64,000 nucleotides of DNA from Gammaproteobacteria bacterium (GCA_020832085.1 JAFIFJ010000147.1:1-64000), one strand, 5' to 3'; counted from the first letter of the stretch, positions 44,764 through 52,892 are shown. Notes: generated by a model from the sequence alone, not told the origin. Program-made: numbers and translations.

Positions 44764-45618
44764 TCACGTCGCATCTGTACGCCCCTCGGCCGCAAGGGAG
44801 GCCACCCATGCTTCGGCGGCCTGCGGTGAATCGAGGAAGTAGAACGGGTTCGTCGGACCGATGCCGTGGCCCACTTCGAGGCCGGCGGCGATGGCAGCCG
44901 TCAAAAACTGCTTGGCCTCGCGAATCGCTGCGCTGAGATCCTGCCCCTGACCCAGACGGGTGGCGATGGCGGCCGAGTAGGTGCAGCCCGTGCCGTGGGT
45001 GTGACGGGCGTCGAGTCTCGGTGCGGTAAAGGTCTCGCAACCCTGGGGCGTCACCAACACATCCACTGCCTCTGGATGATCGAGATGCCCGCCCTTCACC
45101 AGGACAGCCCGTGCCCCGCTGGCCAGGATGCGGCGACCGGCGGCTTCCATGTCCGCCACCGTCCGGATCGGAGTCATTCCCGACAGGGCCTCCGCCTCGT
45201 GGGTGTTCGGCGTCACCAGACTCGCCAGTGGCAGTAGATGGCTCAGCAGGGCGCTCACGCTCTCGGCAGGAATCAGGTGGAAGCCGCTCTTGGAGATCAT
45301 CACCGGGTCGAGGACATAGTGAGTCGGCTCGTGTTCACGCAGTGCGTGCGCCACGCTGACGATGACCTCCGGCGTGGGCAGCATCCCGGATTTCACGGCC
45401 ACCACGTGCAGATCCTCGAACACCGCACGCAGCTGAGCTTCCAGCATGGCCTTGGAAACCGGTTCCGCCAGCGTCACTGTCCTGGTGTTCTGGGCAGTCA
45501 GGGCGGTGATCACCGACGCGCCATAGCCGCCGTGGGCGGCAATGGCCTTGAGATCGGCCTGGATACCGGCGCCTCCGGAAGAATCGGAACCGGCAATGGT
45601 GAGTGTGGTGGCAAGCAT
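44764..45618 (-). CDS. thiD: hydroxymethylpyrimidine/phosphomethylpyrimidine kinase ThiD
   Basis: A 284-residue ribokinase-fold enzyme that phosphorylates HMP twice to HMP pyrophosphate. It starts MLATTLTIAGSDSSGGAGIQ. KSGMLPTPE and the anion-hole/catalytic motif THGTGCTYSAAIA (with the Cys of the family) are intact. It is the first gene of the operon, 66 bases downstream of the TPP riboswitch, so its translation or the whole transcript is expected to fall when thiamine pyrophosphate is high. Confidence 0.96.
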   Translation of the reverse strand: MLATTLTIAGSDSSGGAGIQADLKAIAAHGGYGASVITALTAQNTRTVTLAEPVSKAMLEAQLRAVFEDLHVVAVKSGMLPTPEVIVSVAHALREHEPTHYVLDPVMISKSGFHLIPAESVSALLSHLLPLASLVTPNTHEAEALSGMTPIRTVADMEAAGRRILASGARAVLVKGGHLDHPEAVDVLVTPQGCETFTAPRLDARHTHGTGCTYSAAIATRLGQGQDLSAAIREAKQFLTAAIAAGLEVGHGIGPTNPFYFLDSPQAAEAWVASLAAEGRTDAT

Positions 45619-45683
45619 GACGGGCCTCGCGACGACTGAACGCGGGCACGGGCTATGGGCGAGATCAAGACAACAGCGAACGT

Positions 45684-45790
45684 TGCTTCCTGCGCCGGCA
45701 TTATCCGGATCAGGTTCGCGGGTGTGATCTCAGGTCCGCGTGGGCGATGGTTGCGACCAAGGCGCCCACGGGCCACCCCGGCTCCGTGCT
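45684..45790 (-). ncRNA. TPP (THI-box) riboswitch
   Basis: On the minus strand the 5' part reads CACGGAGCCGGGGTGGCC (conserved GGGGTG). The 3' part reads CTGAGATCACACCC, then GAACCTGATCCGGATAATG and GCCGGCGCAGGAAG, which match the THI-box consensus almost base for base, including the pyrimidine-sensing CTGAGA and the CCTGATC segments. The middle arm GTGGGCGCC...GCCCAC is a variable stem. It precedes thiD and the rest of the thiamine operon. Confidence 0.96.
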
Positions 45791-45857
45791 GTGATCACCC
45801 TACGCGGATTGTGCGCACTTTGCATCCGCGACCCGCTGCTACAGCGCTGGCTCCGAT

Positions 45858-46925
45858 TCAAGCCCCGGGCAATTCGCAGTAGAGATCGCTTTCCACCTGC
45901 ACGCTGACGGCCGAGTTGCGGTGGGGTCCGGCGCACCAGGACGGCATCACCATGGAGTAGAGGCCGCTGCCGCCGGCCATCAGGATGAGGATGTCCGCCG
46001 GGTCCTTGAAGCCGTGCCGGAGCTTGCTGTCGTCGTCCCCGCGGGCAAAGGTGGGTGCCACTTTCTTCAGGGTGCCGATGGGATGAACGCAGCGGGCGTG
46101 CAGTTCGCGCTGAATGGCGGCACGGTCGAGGCCTGCACCCGCCAGGATCCCGGCGTGATCCGGATTCAGCGCCACCACGGCGGCACCGCCGGTGAGAATG
46201 GCGTTGTTGCTGGCCAGCCCGCAGAGGCCGGCGGCCAGGGCGTGCAGCAAACCGTCCGTATCCGCTGTGGGATCGCCGGTACCGGAGAAGATTACCGAAT
46301 GGGGCGCTTCCGCACCGATGACGGTGACTACGCTGTCCTCGGCATCGAATCCGAGGCTGACGTGCAGAGGGGGCAGGGGAGAATCCTCTTCGTTCTCCGC
46401 CAGACAATAGGTGAACTTGCCGGGATGCCCGAGCAGGGCCATGTCCGAAGTGCCGGGACGGGCACCGCCAATGTTGATCATGGCCAGGCGCAGGGCACGA
46501 CCGATGCTGGCGTTGGCCCGGTGGCCGGGTCCCAAGGCACCGAAACCCGAAGCAATGGGTCCGCAGCTGTGCCGGGCCGGTCCGTTCACCAGAATCAGTG
46601 GCGCCGTGCAGTGGGTGGTGGACTGCATCTCGGTGAGATCGAAGCGGGGATCGATGACGGCCTTGGCGGCGGCGAGCACCACCGGCATGTAATCGGGCAG
46701 GCAGCCGGCCATGACCGCTGCGATGGCGATCTGCTGGACGCTGGCCACACCGCCTCCGGGACCCATCTCCCCCAGAATCAGATCGGCATCGAGGCCGCTG
46801 GCGAGCACCATGCGCTCGACCCGGCCCGGGGTGGGAATGACCACGGGCAGGCCGTCGGTGCAGCCCAAGGCATGGAGGTGCTCGAGAGCGATTTCCTCGC
46901 TCTCGGCATTGAACAGTTCGGTCAT
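45858..46925 (-). CDS. uncharacterised protein coupled to the UGSC selenoprotein
   Basis: A 355-residue protein that I do not recognise. It starts MTELFNAESEEIALEHL. Striking conserved-looking blocks are GCTDGLPVVIPTPGRVE, LGEMGPGGGVAS, STTHCTAPLILVNGPARHSCGPI (Cys106 and Cys121) and GTLKKVAPTFARGDDDSK. No signal peptide or membrane segment is visible. Its ATG overlaps the stop of the selenoprotein by four bases (ATGA), so the two are translationally coupled and probably work together. The cysteine pair would suit a thiol or selenol relay, but this is inference. Confidence 0.7.
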   Translation of the reverse strand: MTELFNAESEEIALEHLHALGCTDGLPVVIPTPGRVERMVLASGLDADLILGEMGPGGGVASVQQIAIAAVMAGCLPDYMPVVLAAAKAVIDPRFDLTEMQSTTHCTAPLILVNGPARHSCGPIASGFGALGPGHRANASIGRALRLAMINIGGARPGTSDMALLGHPGKFTYCLAENEEDSPLPPLHVSLGFDAEDSVVTVIGAEAPHSVIFSGTGDPTADTDGLLHALAAGLCGLASNNAILTGGAAVVALNPDHAGILAGAGLDRAAIQRELHARCVHPIGTLKKVAPTFARGDDDSKLRHGFKDPADILILMAGGSGLYSMVMPSWCAGPHRNSAVSVQVESDLYCELPGA

Positions 46926-47455
46926 GTCTGGCCTTCGAGTGCGTCGATGATGGCTTCGGCGTAGGCCTCGGCAATGGCTTTCAAACTGGCTTCGCCAGTG
47001 CCGGCTACCGGATGGGGCAGGCGTACCCGCGGCACATCCGGCATGCCTACCGATTTGGCGACGAAGTCACCCTGGGGCCAGAACTTTTCCGTGACCAGGG
47101 CCACGGCCGGAAGACCTTCCTTCGCTGCTGCGATGCCGTCACGCACGGTGCCGGTGGTGCAGCTGCCTCAGTGTCCGTAGGCGGCGACGAGGGCCTGACA
47201 GCGCTCACGGATCTCACCGAGCATGTCGGCCGGGACCGTGATGGAAGCGTTGCCCTTGTTCCAGTAAAGCGGCGTCATGCCCGGCAGGCGGGTCTGCATG
47301 GCATGGGCCACGGCTTCGATGAAGGCCTCGGAATCGGGGAAACCATTGGCCAGGAAGCCGACGGTCACCTGATTGCTGCCGCGCAGGTCGAGGCCGAGTT
47401 CGTAGGGCGTCACGGCAGTGGCCGTGGGGGCCCTGGGATCGTGATAGGTCAGCAT
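46922..47455 (-). CDS. UGSC-family selenoprotein (in-frame UGA read as selenocysteine)
   Basis: Conceptually 177 residues from the ATG at 47455 (AGGAGA six bases upstream) to the stop at 46922, with one in-frame TGA at 47168-47170. Across that TGA the frame continues without shift: ...VAAYGH-U-GSCTTGTVRDGIAAAKEG. The resulting U-G-S-C is the signature of the UGSC family, in which relatives have Cys or Sec at this place, giving Sec96 and Cys99 as a CxxC-like redox pair. The C-terminal half (LPAVALVTEKFWPQGDFVAK) has no start of its own beyond internal codons. Standard translation would give two short hypotheticals. Function is unknown; a redox role is inferred. Confidence 0.88.
47127..47163 (-). 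promoter_or_regulatory. candidate bacterial SECIS hairpin
   Basis: Just after the in-frame UGA the minus strand can fold with an outer stem GCTGC/GCAGC (47163-47159 with 47131-47127) and an inner stem CCG/CGG (47154-47152 with 47138-47136). The G-containing apical loop begins about 20 bases after the UGA. Position and general shape fit bacterial SECIS elements, which are variable in sequence. No energy calculation was done. Confidence 0.45.
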
Positions 47456-47798
47456 GCTCGTTCTCCTCAGTTCAGCCCCGATCAGAGCAAAGCGGGACGC
47501 AAACTGCAATGGCGTCGTTTGGGGGGGCTGAGGGTATGCGCCGCCGGTCGCGTTTCACTCGCTATCGCTATCGGTATCGCTATCGGTATCGCTATCGGTA
47601 TCGCTATCGGTATCGCTATCGGTATCGCTATCGGTATCGCTATCGCTATCGCTATCGCTATCGGTATCGCTATCGAACAAGAAGCCACCTCAGCAGACGA
47701 AAACACGAACAGCCTGAACGGCGTCCTTGGGCCAACAGGGTGGTGATGCTCAGCCGGTTGGATGGGAATCGATCCCGATCCCGATGCCGATGCCCCCC
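47456..47798. repeat. intergenic region dominated by hexanucleotide arrays
   Basis: The main array at 47563-47676 has 19 consecutive six-base units, first alternating TATCGC and TATCGG (a 12-base super-period), then four TATCGC units, ending TATCGG, TATCGC, TATCGA. A second short array at 47771-47794 is GATCCC twice and GATGCC twice. Both follow the CGATNN pattern on one strand. The region lies upstream of the selenoprotein gene and downstream of the 2OG-oxygenase gene. Open frames across it (Arg-Tyr or Gly-Ile-Ala-Ile repeats) are artefacts of the six-base period. Confidence 0.92.
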
Positions 47799-48518
47799 TT
47801 ACATCCCCGCGCTTCGGTGGAACAGCCGGCGGGCGAGGCTGAGCAGGTTGTCGGCGTTGATGACGACGATGAAGACTTTGCGCAGCCGGTCCTCCGGGCA
47901 GGTCAACGGCTTGACCCCGTGCCAGGAATCGCCGCGGCGATGGAACAGCAGGGAGCGGTTACCCATGGCCTTGGCCTTCCAGGCCCGGTCGAAGTCATCG
48001 AAGCCGGGAGCGCTGTCGCGCTTCAAGCGCCCGCCATCATCGAGAATGAGGGTCTCGCCGCCCCAGTCCTCCTGCCAGTCGTCAGGGGTATTGAAGTAGA
48101 AAATGTGCGAACCGAGCTTGGCCTTGTTGTCGCAGTGGGGCGAGACGGAACAGCCCCGTGGGGTGTAGTGCCAGTGGTAGCTGAGCCGGAAGCGATCGTT
48201 GCCGAACAGGCGCGCCAGCCAACCCTGATAGACCGGTCCGTTGAGTTCGGCCACAAACTGGTGCCAGACGTCGGCCACGGGCAGGCTGGGCTTGTACTCC
48301 AGGGCGAAGCGATCATGGGGCTGCTGTCCGTGGGCACGCCGGCGACCGAAGCTCTGCTTCATCAGATCCAGGGTCGGCATGTTGCCGCGCAGCTGATCGA
48401 ATCCCTCGGGCGTCAGCAGGCCTTCCGGATTGAGCCAGGGATAGGGTTCCGCCTCCTGGAAATCGCGGGCGGCGATGGCAGAGAGTCGGGACGGGTCGAG
48501 CAGGGTGGCGGTGGTCAA
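47799..48518 (-). CDS. 2-oxoglutarate/Fe(II)-dependent oxygenase
   Basis: A 239-residue double-stranded beta-helix oxygenase. The iron triad is His128-x-Asp130 (SPHCDN) and His200 (DSWHGVKPL), with RLRKVF supplying the Arg that binds 2-oxoglutarate. It probably hydroxylates a glycan, lipid or peptide. Its start overlaps the stop of the GT/ELM1-like gene by four bases, tying it to the surface-glycan locus. Confidence 0.85.
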   Translation of the reverse strand: MTTATLLDPSRLSAIAARDFQEAEPYPWLNPEGLLTPEGFDQLRGNMPTLDLMKQSFGRRRAHGQQPHDRFALEYKPSLPVADVWHQFVAELNGPVYQGWLARLFGNDRFRLSYHWHYTPRGCSVSPHCDNKAKLGSHIFYFNTPDDWQEDWGGETLILDDGGRLKRDSAPGFDDFDRAWKAKAMGNRSLLFHRRGDSWHGVKPLTCPEDRLRKVFIVVINADNLLSLARRLFHRSAGM

Positions 48519-50824
48519 GTAGAACCTCCTTCGAGGGAAAGATCGGTCAAGGGCGCAGACCGCCGGCGGTCGAGCTGATCGCCCGACTGGCGCGCATCCA
48601 GGGTGGTTCCTGCCGTCACGGCTTCAGCATCGAGCCGAAGTCTTGCGATCAGGCTGCGGACCACCTCGTCGAGTTCCGAAACATGGCCTTGGGGCCGGGG
48701 TGCCGCGGCAGCGAAGGGCGCGGCAAGTTGCTGCTGGTAGAGGGCGTCGTGCAGCGCCTCCAGATTGCGTGGCGGCAGGATCACGCCCCGCTCCAGCAGT
48801 CGGGCGCAGAGATAGCGCAGGCCCTGCTGGGGGCGGATGCTGCCCCGTGCATTGTAGCGGTGACGGGTGGCCATGGTGGCCACCGCCGCGACGAAGCGCT
48901 GCCAGGGATGGCCGGCCTTGGCGGACAAGGGCCAGATGTTCAAGGGCAGGCCGGCGCTGGCAGCGTCCGCCAGCATGGATTCACTTTCACCGGTGACCAC
49001 CAAGGCGTCGGCATGGGCCAGGGCGAGGCTGTAGGGATTACCGTCATCGTTGGGGCGCCACATATAGAGCAGATCATCATCGGTCAATCCCCGGCGCAGG
49101 CCGGGAATGGCCGGCAGGGTACGCCGACCGGTCACCACCAGCAGGCGGGCTCCCTGATCCCGAGCCCACTCAGAGACCTGCCGCGCCAGTTCCTGGGGGG
49201 CCGAGAGCTGGTGGGCATGGGTATCCCCTCCCACCAGCAGGGCCACCCGCTGCGGGGCGTCCAGCCAGGATTGCCAGGGGCTGGGGTCGCGGGTGACAGA
49301 GGTCATCCCCGCGTTCATGGGCAGCAGGGTCCGGATGCGATTGGGATGCGGCGGCAGGCCGAAATGCCCGCACTGCACCACCACACCGCCGTGCTCAGGG
49401 GGCGGTCCGGCTTTGCGTCCGAGCAGGACCAGGCGCAGGTCGCGTCCCATGCCCGCTGCGGCGCGCCGGGCGACCCGGGTCGGCAGCCAGCCGGATGCCA
49501 CGATCACGGCGGTGTCGTTCGGCAGATCAGCCATCACACCGCGGCCAGCGAGACGTTCGAGGATGAATCCGTCCGGGGAATAGGGCACCGGCAGCTCCAC
49601 CAGCCTGCGGCCGCTGCCCGCTGCCAGGCTGCGGGCCAGGGCCAGGGCATTGTTGTTGTGCCCCGGTTTGCCATGGGTCAGCACGACGATGGGGCCAGAG
49701 CCTGCCGGGCCGCCGGCCAGCCACTGCCGTTGGTGGCCGCAACGCCGGTAGAAGTCCCAGCGGGTGTCGGGATGACGGCGTGACGTCAGCTGCAGCTGCT
49801 GCTGCCAGAACCAACCGCTGCGTCTTGCACGGCCGGGTCGGGCGACGCGCGGCTCCTGCAGGCGCAGGTGAAGGTGGCCGGCTGCGGCGAACAACCGCTC
49901 CAGCACCCAGGGCAGATCATTGTCGGGAACCTGGTCGAGCAGGCCCTCGACCGTGAACTCCGCGCCTGTGTTGTCGGGCTCACGGGCGAGTGCCGCCAGC
50001 AGCTTGCGGCCTTCGGGTTGCCGTTCGAGGGTGGCGGCGCAGGCAGGCCAGAGCCGGGACGGCCGGGAGGCGGTGAAGGGCAGAAAGCCTGCGGCGGTGC
50101 AGGCGTCTTCCAGCGCCGGCCACAGGTCCCCGGTGGGGTTGTCCAGATAGACGAACTGGTCCGGAAAGGGACGCCAGGGCTGGGTCTGCAGAGTCGTGAA
50201 GTGCACGACCTTCGAATGGGTCGGATCGTACTCACTGTCACGGGCGTTCCAGCCGCCGTCCAGTTGTCCCCAGAGCTGTCCGGCTCGTGCCGCCGCCTCC
50301 AGGGCCTTGCGGCTGTCGCGGCGGACCGGACCGGAACCCCACACCTTCGCCATGCGCTCGCAGTCGATGAGCATCACCGAGGTGTCGCGATCATTGATGG
50401 ACAGAAAGCCTGCGGACCCCATGTCCTGATCGAACAGCTCGGCTGGATCCGTCAGGTAGATCTGATCGGTGTCGTTGTAGATGGCACGACCGCTGAAGCC
50501 CGTGAGTTCCGGAACCAGAAAGCGGTAGTTGGTGAAGCCGGTCAGCCAGGCTCCGCGCTGGAAGCCTGCCAGTTCACGCAGGAGGTGAATCTCATAGCGC
50601 CGGGCCGGATCGCGATGCTGCATCACGGACCACAGGAAGACCCGCTCGGCCCGGAACTGTCCCCGCTCCGTTCCCAGGTAAATGCGCACCGTGGGTTGCG
50701 ACGACGGCGTGGTTTCAGGCTCGAGAACGATGCACTCCGGGACCTTCTCCAGGGCTGGCGGGCGATGGGGATCCCAGGCCGGGGGCAGCAGCGAGCGGAG
50801 GAGTCTGTGCAGGAGGAAGGCCAT
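48515..50824 (-). CDS. two-domain protein: GT8-like N-terminus fused to an ELM1-like C-terminus
   Basis: A 769-residue protein. The first 230 residues look like a nucleotide-sugar glycosyltransferase of the GT8/GT-A type: VRIYLGTERGQFRAERVFLWS, and a DxD-like NDTDQIYLTDPAELF. From about residue 365 the sequence IVVLTHGKPGHNNNALALARSL, then LLVGGDTHAHQLS and VTGESESMLADAASAG, matches the ELM1-like family, itself GT-B-like and found in bacterial cell-envelope loci. A linker of about 100 residues joins them. I infer a bifunctional glycosyltransferase. It follows the LpxL-like gene and overlaps the oxygenase gene. Confidence 0.75.
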   Translation of the reverse strand: MAFLLHRLLRSLLPPAWDPHRPPALEKVPECIVLEPETTPSSQPTVRIYLGTERGQFRAERVFLWSVMQHRDPARRYEIHLLRELAGFQRGAWLTGFTNYRFLVPELTGFSGRAIYNDTDQIYLTDPAELFDQDMGSAGFLSINDRDTSVMLIDCERMAKVWGSGPVRRDSRKALEAAARAGQLWGQLDGGWNARDSEYDPTHSKVVHFTTLQTQPWRPFPDQFVYLDNPTGDLWPALEDACTAAGFLPFTASRPSRLWPACAATLERQPEGRKLLAALAREPDNTGAEFTVEGLLDQVPDNDLPWVLERLFAAAGHLHLRLQEPRVARPGRARRSGWFWQQQLQLTSRRHPDTRWDFYRRCGHQRQWLAGGPAGSGPIVVLTHGKPGHNNNALALARSLAAGSGRRLVELPVPYSPDGFILERLAGRGVMADLPNDTAVIVASGWLPTRVARRAAAGMGRDLRLVLLGRKAGPPPEHGGVVVQCGHFGLPPHPNRIRTLLPMNAGMTSVTRDPSPWQSWLDAPQRVALLVGGDTHAHQLSAPQELARQVSEWARDQGARLLVVTGRRTLPAIPGLRRGLTDDDLLYMWRPNDDGNPYSLALAHADALVVTGESESMLADAASAGLPLNIWPLSAKAGHPWQRFVAAVATMATRHRYNARGSIRPQQGLRYLCARLLERGVILPPRNLEALHDALYQQQLAAPFAAAAPRPQGHVSELDEVVRSLIARLRLDAEAVTAGTTLDARQSGDQLDRRRSAPLTDLSLEGGST

Positions 50825-50827
50825 GGC

Positions 50828-51742
50828 TCAGTTCGCTGATCCGGCAGCGGTAATGGGAAAACGGCGCCACTTGCGGTGGTGCCAGGACCACAGTTCAGGG
50901 TGGCTGCGAATGTGGCGCTCCATGCTCGCGGCCAGGGTGGCGGCGCTGGCCTCGGTACTGCCGTCGTCGAGCTCGAGCGCTTCGCCGATGACGAACCGCC
51001 AGCTCGCCTCTCCACCCAATGCCAGGGCCGGCAACACCGGGACACCGGATCGGCGTGCAAGTTCCGCCGGGCCGGCGGGCATGTCCAAGGTCTTGCCGAG
51101 AAAATCCACGCTGACACCCCCGTGTTTGGTGCCCTGATCCATCAGCACGTAGATGATGCGGCCCGCCCGCAGGGCGCGCAGCATCTGCCGGTAGGCGCTG
51201 CTGCGCTGACCGGCGTCGATGCCCTGCAACCCGTGCGCGCTGAGCAGGTCGGCGAAGAATCCCGGTCTCATTTTGCGTGACTCGCGATAGACCACGGTGA
51301 CCGGCAGCCCTTCCGTGGCCAGCCGCGCCGCCATGAGGATGCCGTTGGTCATGTGCATGCCGAGGAGAATGGCGCCGCTGCCTTGGGCCACCACGGCCTG
51401 CAGCCGATCAATGCGGTCCACGGTGCAGGCGGCGCGGATGGTGTCGGACGGGAAGGGGTGGGTCCCCATGGCGACGATCTCGAAGGCACTGCGATCAGAG
51501 ACCCGGTAGGCGTGGCGCAGCAGGCGGCGGACTTCCCGCCCATCGGCGGCGGCGCCGAGAATCTCGGCGATGTGGGACTCGATGCGGCGCCGCTCACGAA
51601 GATTCACCCGAAATCTCAGTTCCCCGACCCATTCCCCCACGCAGCGGATGCCGGTCATGCCGAAGGGTCGGCAGAGATGGGCCAGGGCGCCGAGCAGGTG
51701 AAAGCCGAGCCGGCGCAGGCGGCGTCGGGTCGGGCTGGCCAT
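50828..51742 (-). CDS. LpxL/HtrB-like lysophospholipid acyltransferase family protein
   Basis: About 304 residues of the Kdo2-lipid A/phosphatidylinositol-mannoside acyltransferase superfamily. The family core is visible as GAILLGMHMTNGILMAARLA, VYRESRKM, LRAGRIIYVLMDQG and FLGKTLDMPAGPAELARRSG. The catalytic His is present, but the acidic residue expected five positions later (HX4D/E) is Ile, so activity is uncertain. GAGGAG lies 11 bases before the ATG at 51742; a TTG at 51751 is also possible. It is divergent from the first sulfotransferase across about 180 bases. Confidence 0.8.
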   Translation of the reverse strand: MASPTRRRLRRLGFHLLGALAHLCRPFGMTGIRCVGEWVGELRFRVNLRERRRIESHIAEILGAAADGREVRRLLRHAYRVSDRSAFEIVAMGTHPFPSDTIRAACTVDRIDRLQAVVAQGSGAILLGMHMTNGILMAARLATEGLPVTVVYRESRKMRPGFFADLLSAHGLQGIDAGQRSSAYRQMLRALRAGRIIYVLMDQGTKHGGVSVDFLGKTLDMPAGPAELARRSGVPVLPALALGGEASWRFVIGEALELDDGSTEASAATLAASMERHIRSHPELWSWHHRKWRRFPITAAGSAN

Positions 51743-51919
51743 GAAGGGCAATTCTCCTCAAAACGCAGGTTTCACAGCCGCAAGGTTACCGCAAGCGGCT
51801 GCCCGCAGCAGGGGCAGGCCGCGGCGGCGCAGCATGCTTGATGGGCGCCCGGCGTTGCAATGGTCCGGTCATGACCGATTTGCTATGCTCCGCGGCCGCT
51901 TTCGCTGGCCACGCCCTCC

Positions 51920-52804
51920 ATGATCGATCGCCAACGCCTCTATCGCGCAGGCATCTGGGCCCTCACTGCCCCGCTGCCCAAGCAGCGCCGTACTGCCCTG
52001 CGGCGGTCCCTGCGGGCCCGGCTGGACAACCGGCTGGTGCTGGGCGCCGATTTCCTGGTGCTGTCCCGGGCCAAGAGTGGGCGGACCTGGCTGCGTGCCA
52101 TGCTGTCGAGGCTCTACCAACGTCGCCATGCTCTGCCGGAGCATCAGTTGCTGGAATACGACAACTTCCATCGGCAGCATGCTGCGATTCCCGTCGTGGC
52201 CATGACCCATGGTCACGAACTCGACAAGCTCGCCCGGGATGCCCGCGCCGGCGCAGCCCTGCGGGCGATGCCGACGGTGTTCCTTGCCCGTGATCCGCGT
52301 GACGTGGCCGTGTCCGAATACTTTCAGGCCACTCGCCGGGCAGCCGACTACAAGCGCGAAATGTATGCAGTCGAAGGTGAGATGAGCCTGTTCGACTTCG
52401 TCATGCAGGCGCCCCCGGGCCTGCCGGCGATCTGCGATTACCTCAACCTCTGGCACCGGGAACTCGAAGGCTGGGATGCGGTCCACCGTCTCAGCTATGA
52501 GGCGCTGCGAGCGCAACCCGAAGCCGAGATGGCACGCCTGTGCGCGTTTCTCGGCGCTGATTTCAGCACCGGGGAGATCGCCGAGGCGGTGGCCTTCGCC
52601 TCCTTCGAAGCCCTCAAGGCCAAGGAGAAGGATGACTTCTTCAGGAACAGCCGGCTGCGGGCGAAAAACAGTGATGACCCGGATTCCTTCAAGGTTCGCC
52701 GCGGCAAGGTAGGCGGCTACCGCGACTACTTCGACGCCGGGCAGATCGCCAAGATCGATGCCTTCGTCGCAGAGCGCCTCGATGCGGGGCTGGGCTACCG
52801 CTGA
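51920..52804 (+). CDS. PAPS-dependent sulfotransferase 1
   Basis: A 294-residue sulfotransferase. The 5'-phosphosulfate loop is SRAKSGRTWLRAM, the 3'-phosphate-binding segment is FLARDPRDVAVSEYF, and the late RRGKVGGYRDYF corresponds to the PAPS-binding RKGxxGDW-like motif. It should transfer sulfate from PAPS to a hydroxyl, probably of a surface glycan or lipid given the genes that follow. The second sulfotransferase at 56572 shares the same motifs but is clearly diverged. It opens the plus-strand half of the nonulosonate locus. Confidence 0.88.
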   Translation: MIDRQRLYRAGIWALTAPLPKQRRTALRRSLRARLDNRLVLGADFLVLSRAKSGRTWLRAMLSRLYQRRHALPEHQLLEYDNFHRQHAAIPVVAMTHGHELDKLARDARAGAALRAMPTVFLARDPRDVAVSEYFQATRRAADYKREMYAVEGEMSLFDFVMQAPPGLPAICDYLNLWHRELEGWDAVHRLSYEALRAQPEAEMARLCAFLGADFSTGEIAEAVAFASFEALKAKEKDDFFRNSRLRAKNSDDPDSFKVRRGKVGGYRDYFDAGQIAKIDAFVAERLDAGLGYR

Positions 52805-52892
52805 TGGGCTGCCCCTCCCGGAAGCGTGTGGTATCGCGAATCGATGGTCCATGGAGTCTTCGTGACGCCAGATGAGGAGAAGTGCAGCAGCC

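Noticed and set aside
46922-47146. A separate 74-residue gene next to a separate 113-residue gene
   Set aside because: The two pieces are one frame joined by a TGA at the Sec position of the UGSC motif; the downstream piece has no ribosome-binding site.
47482-47746. Open frames with Gly-Ile-Ala-Ile or Arg-Tyr repeats
   Set aside because: They are translations of the six-base repeat array, which is open in all frames; no start signal or homology supports a gene. The same applies to the Asp-Pro repeats at 14233-14304.
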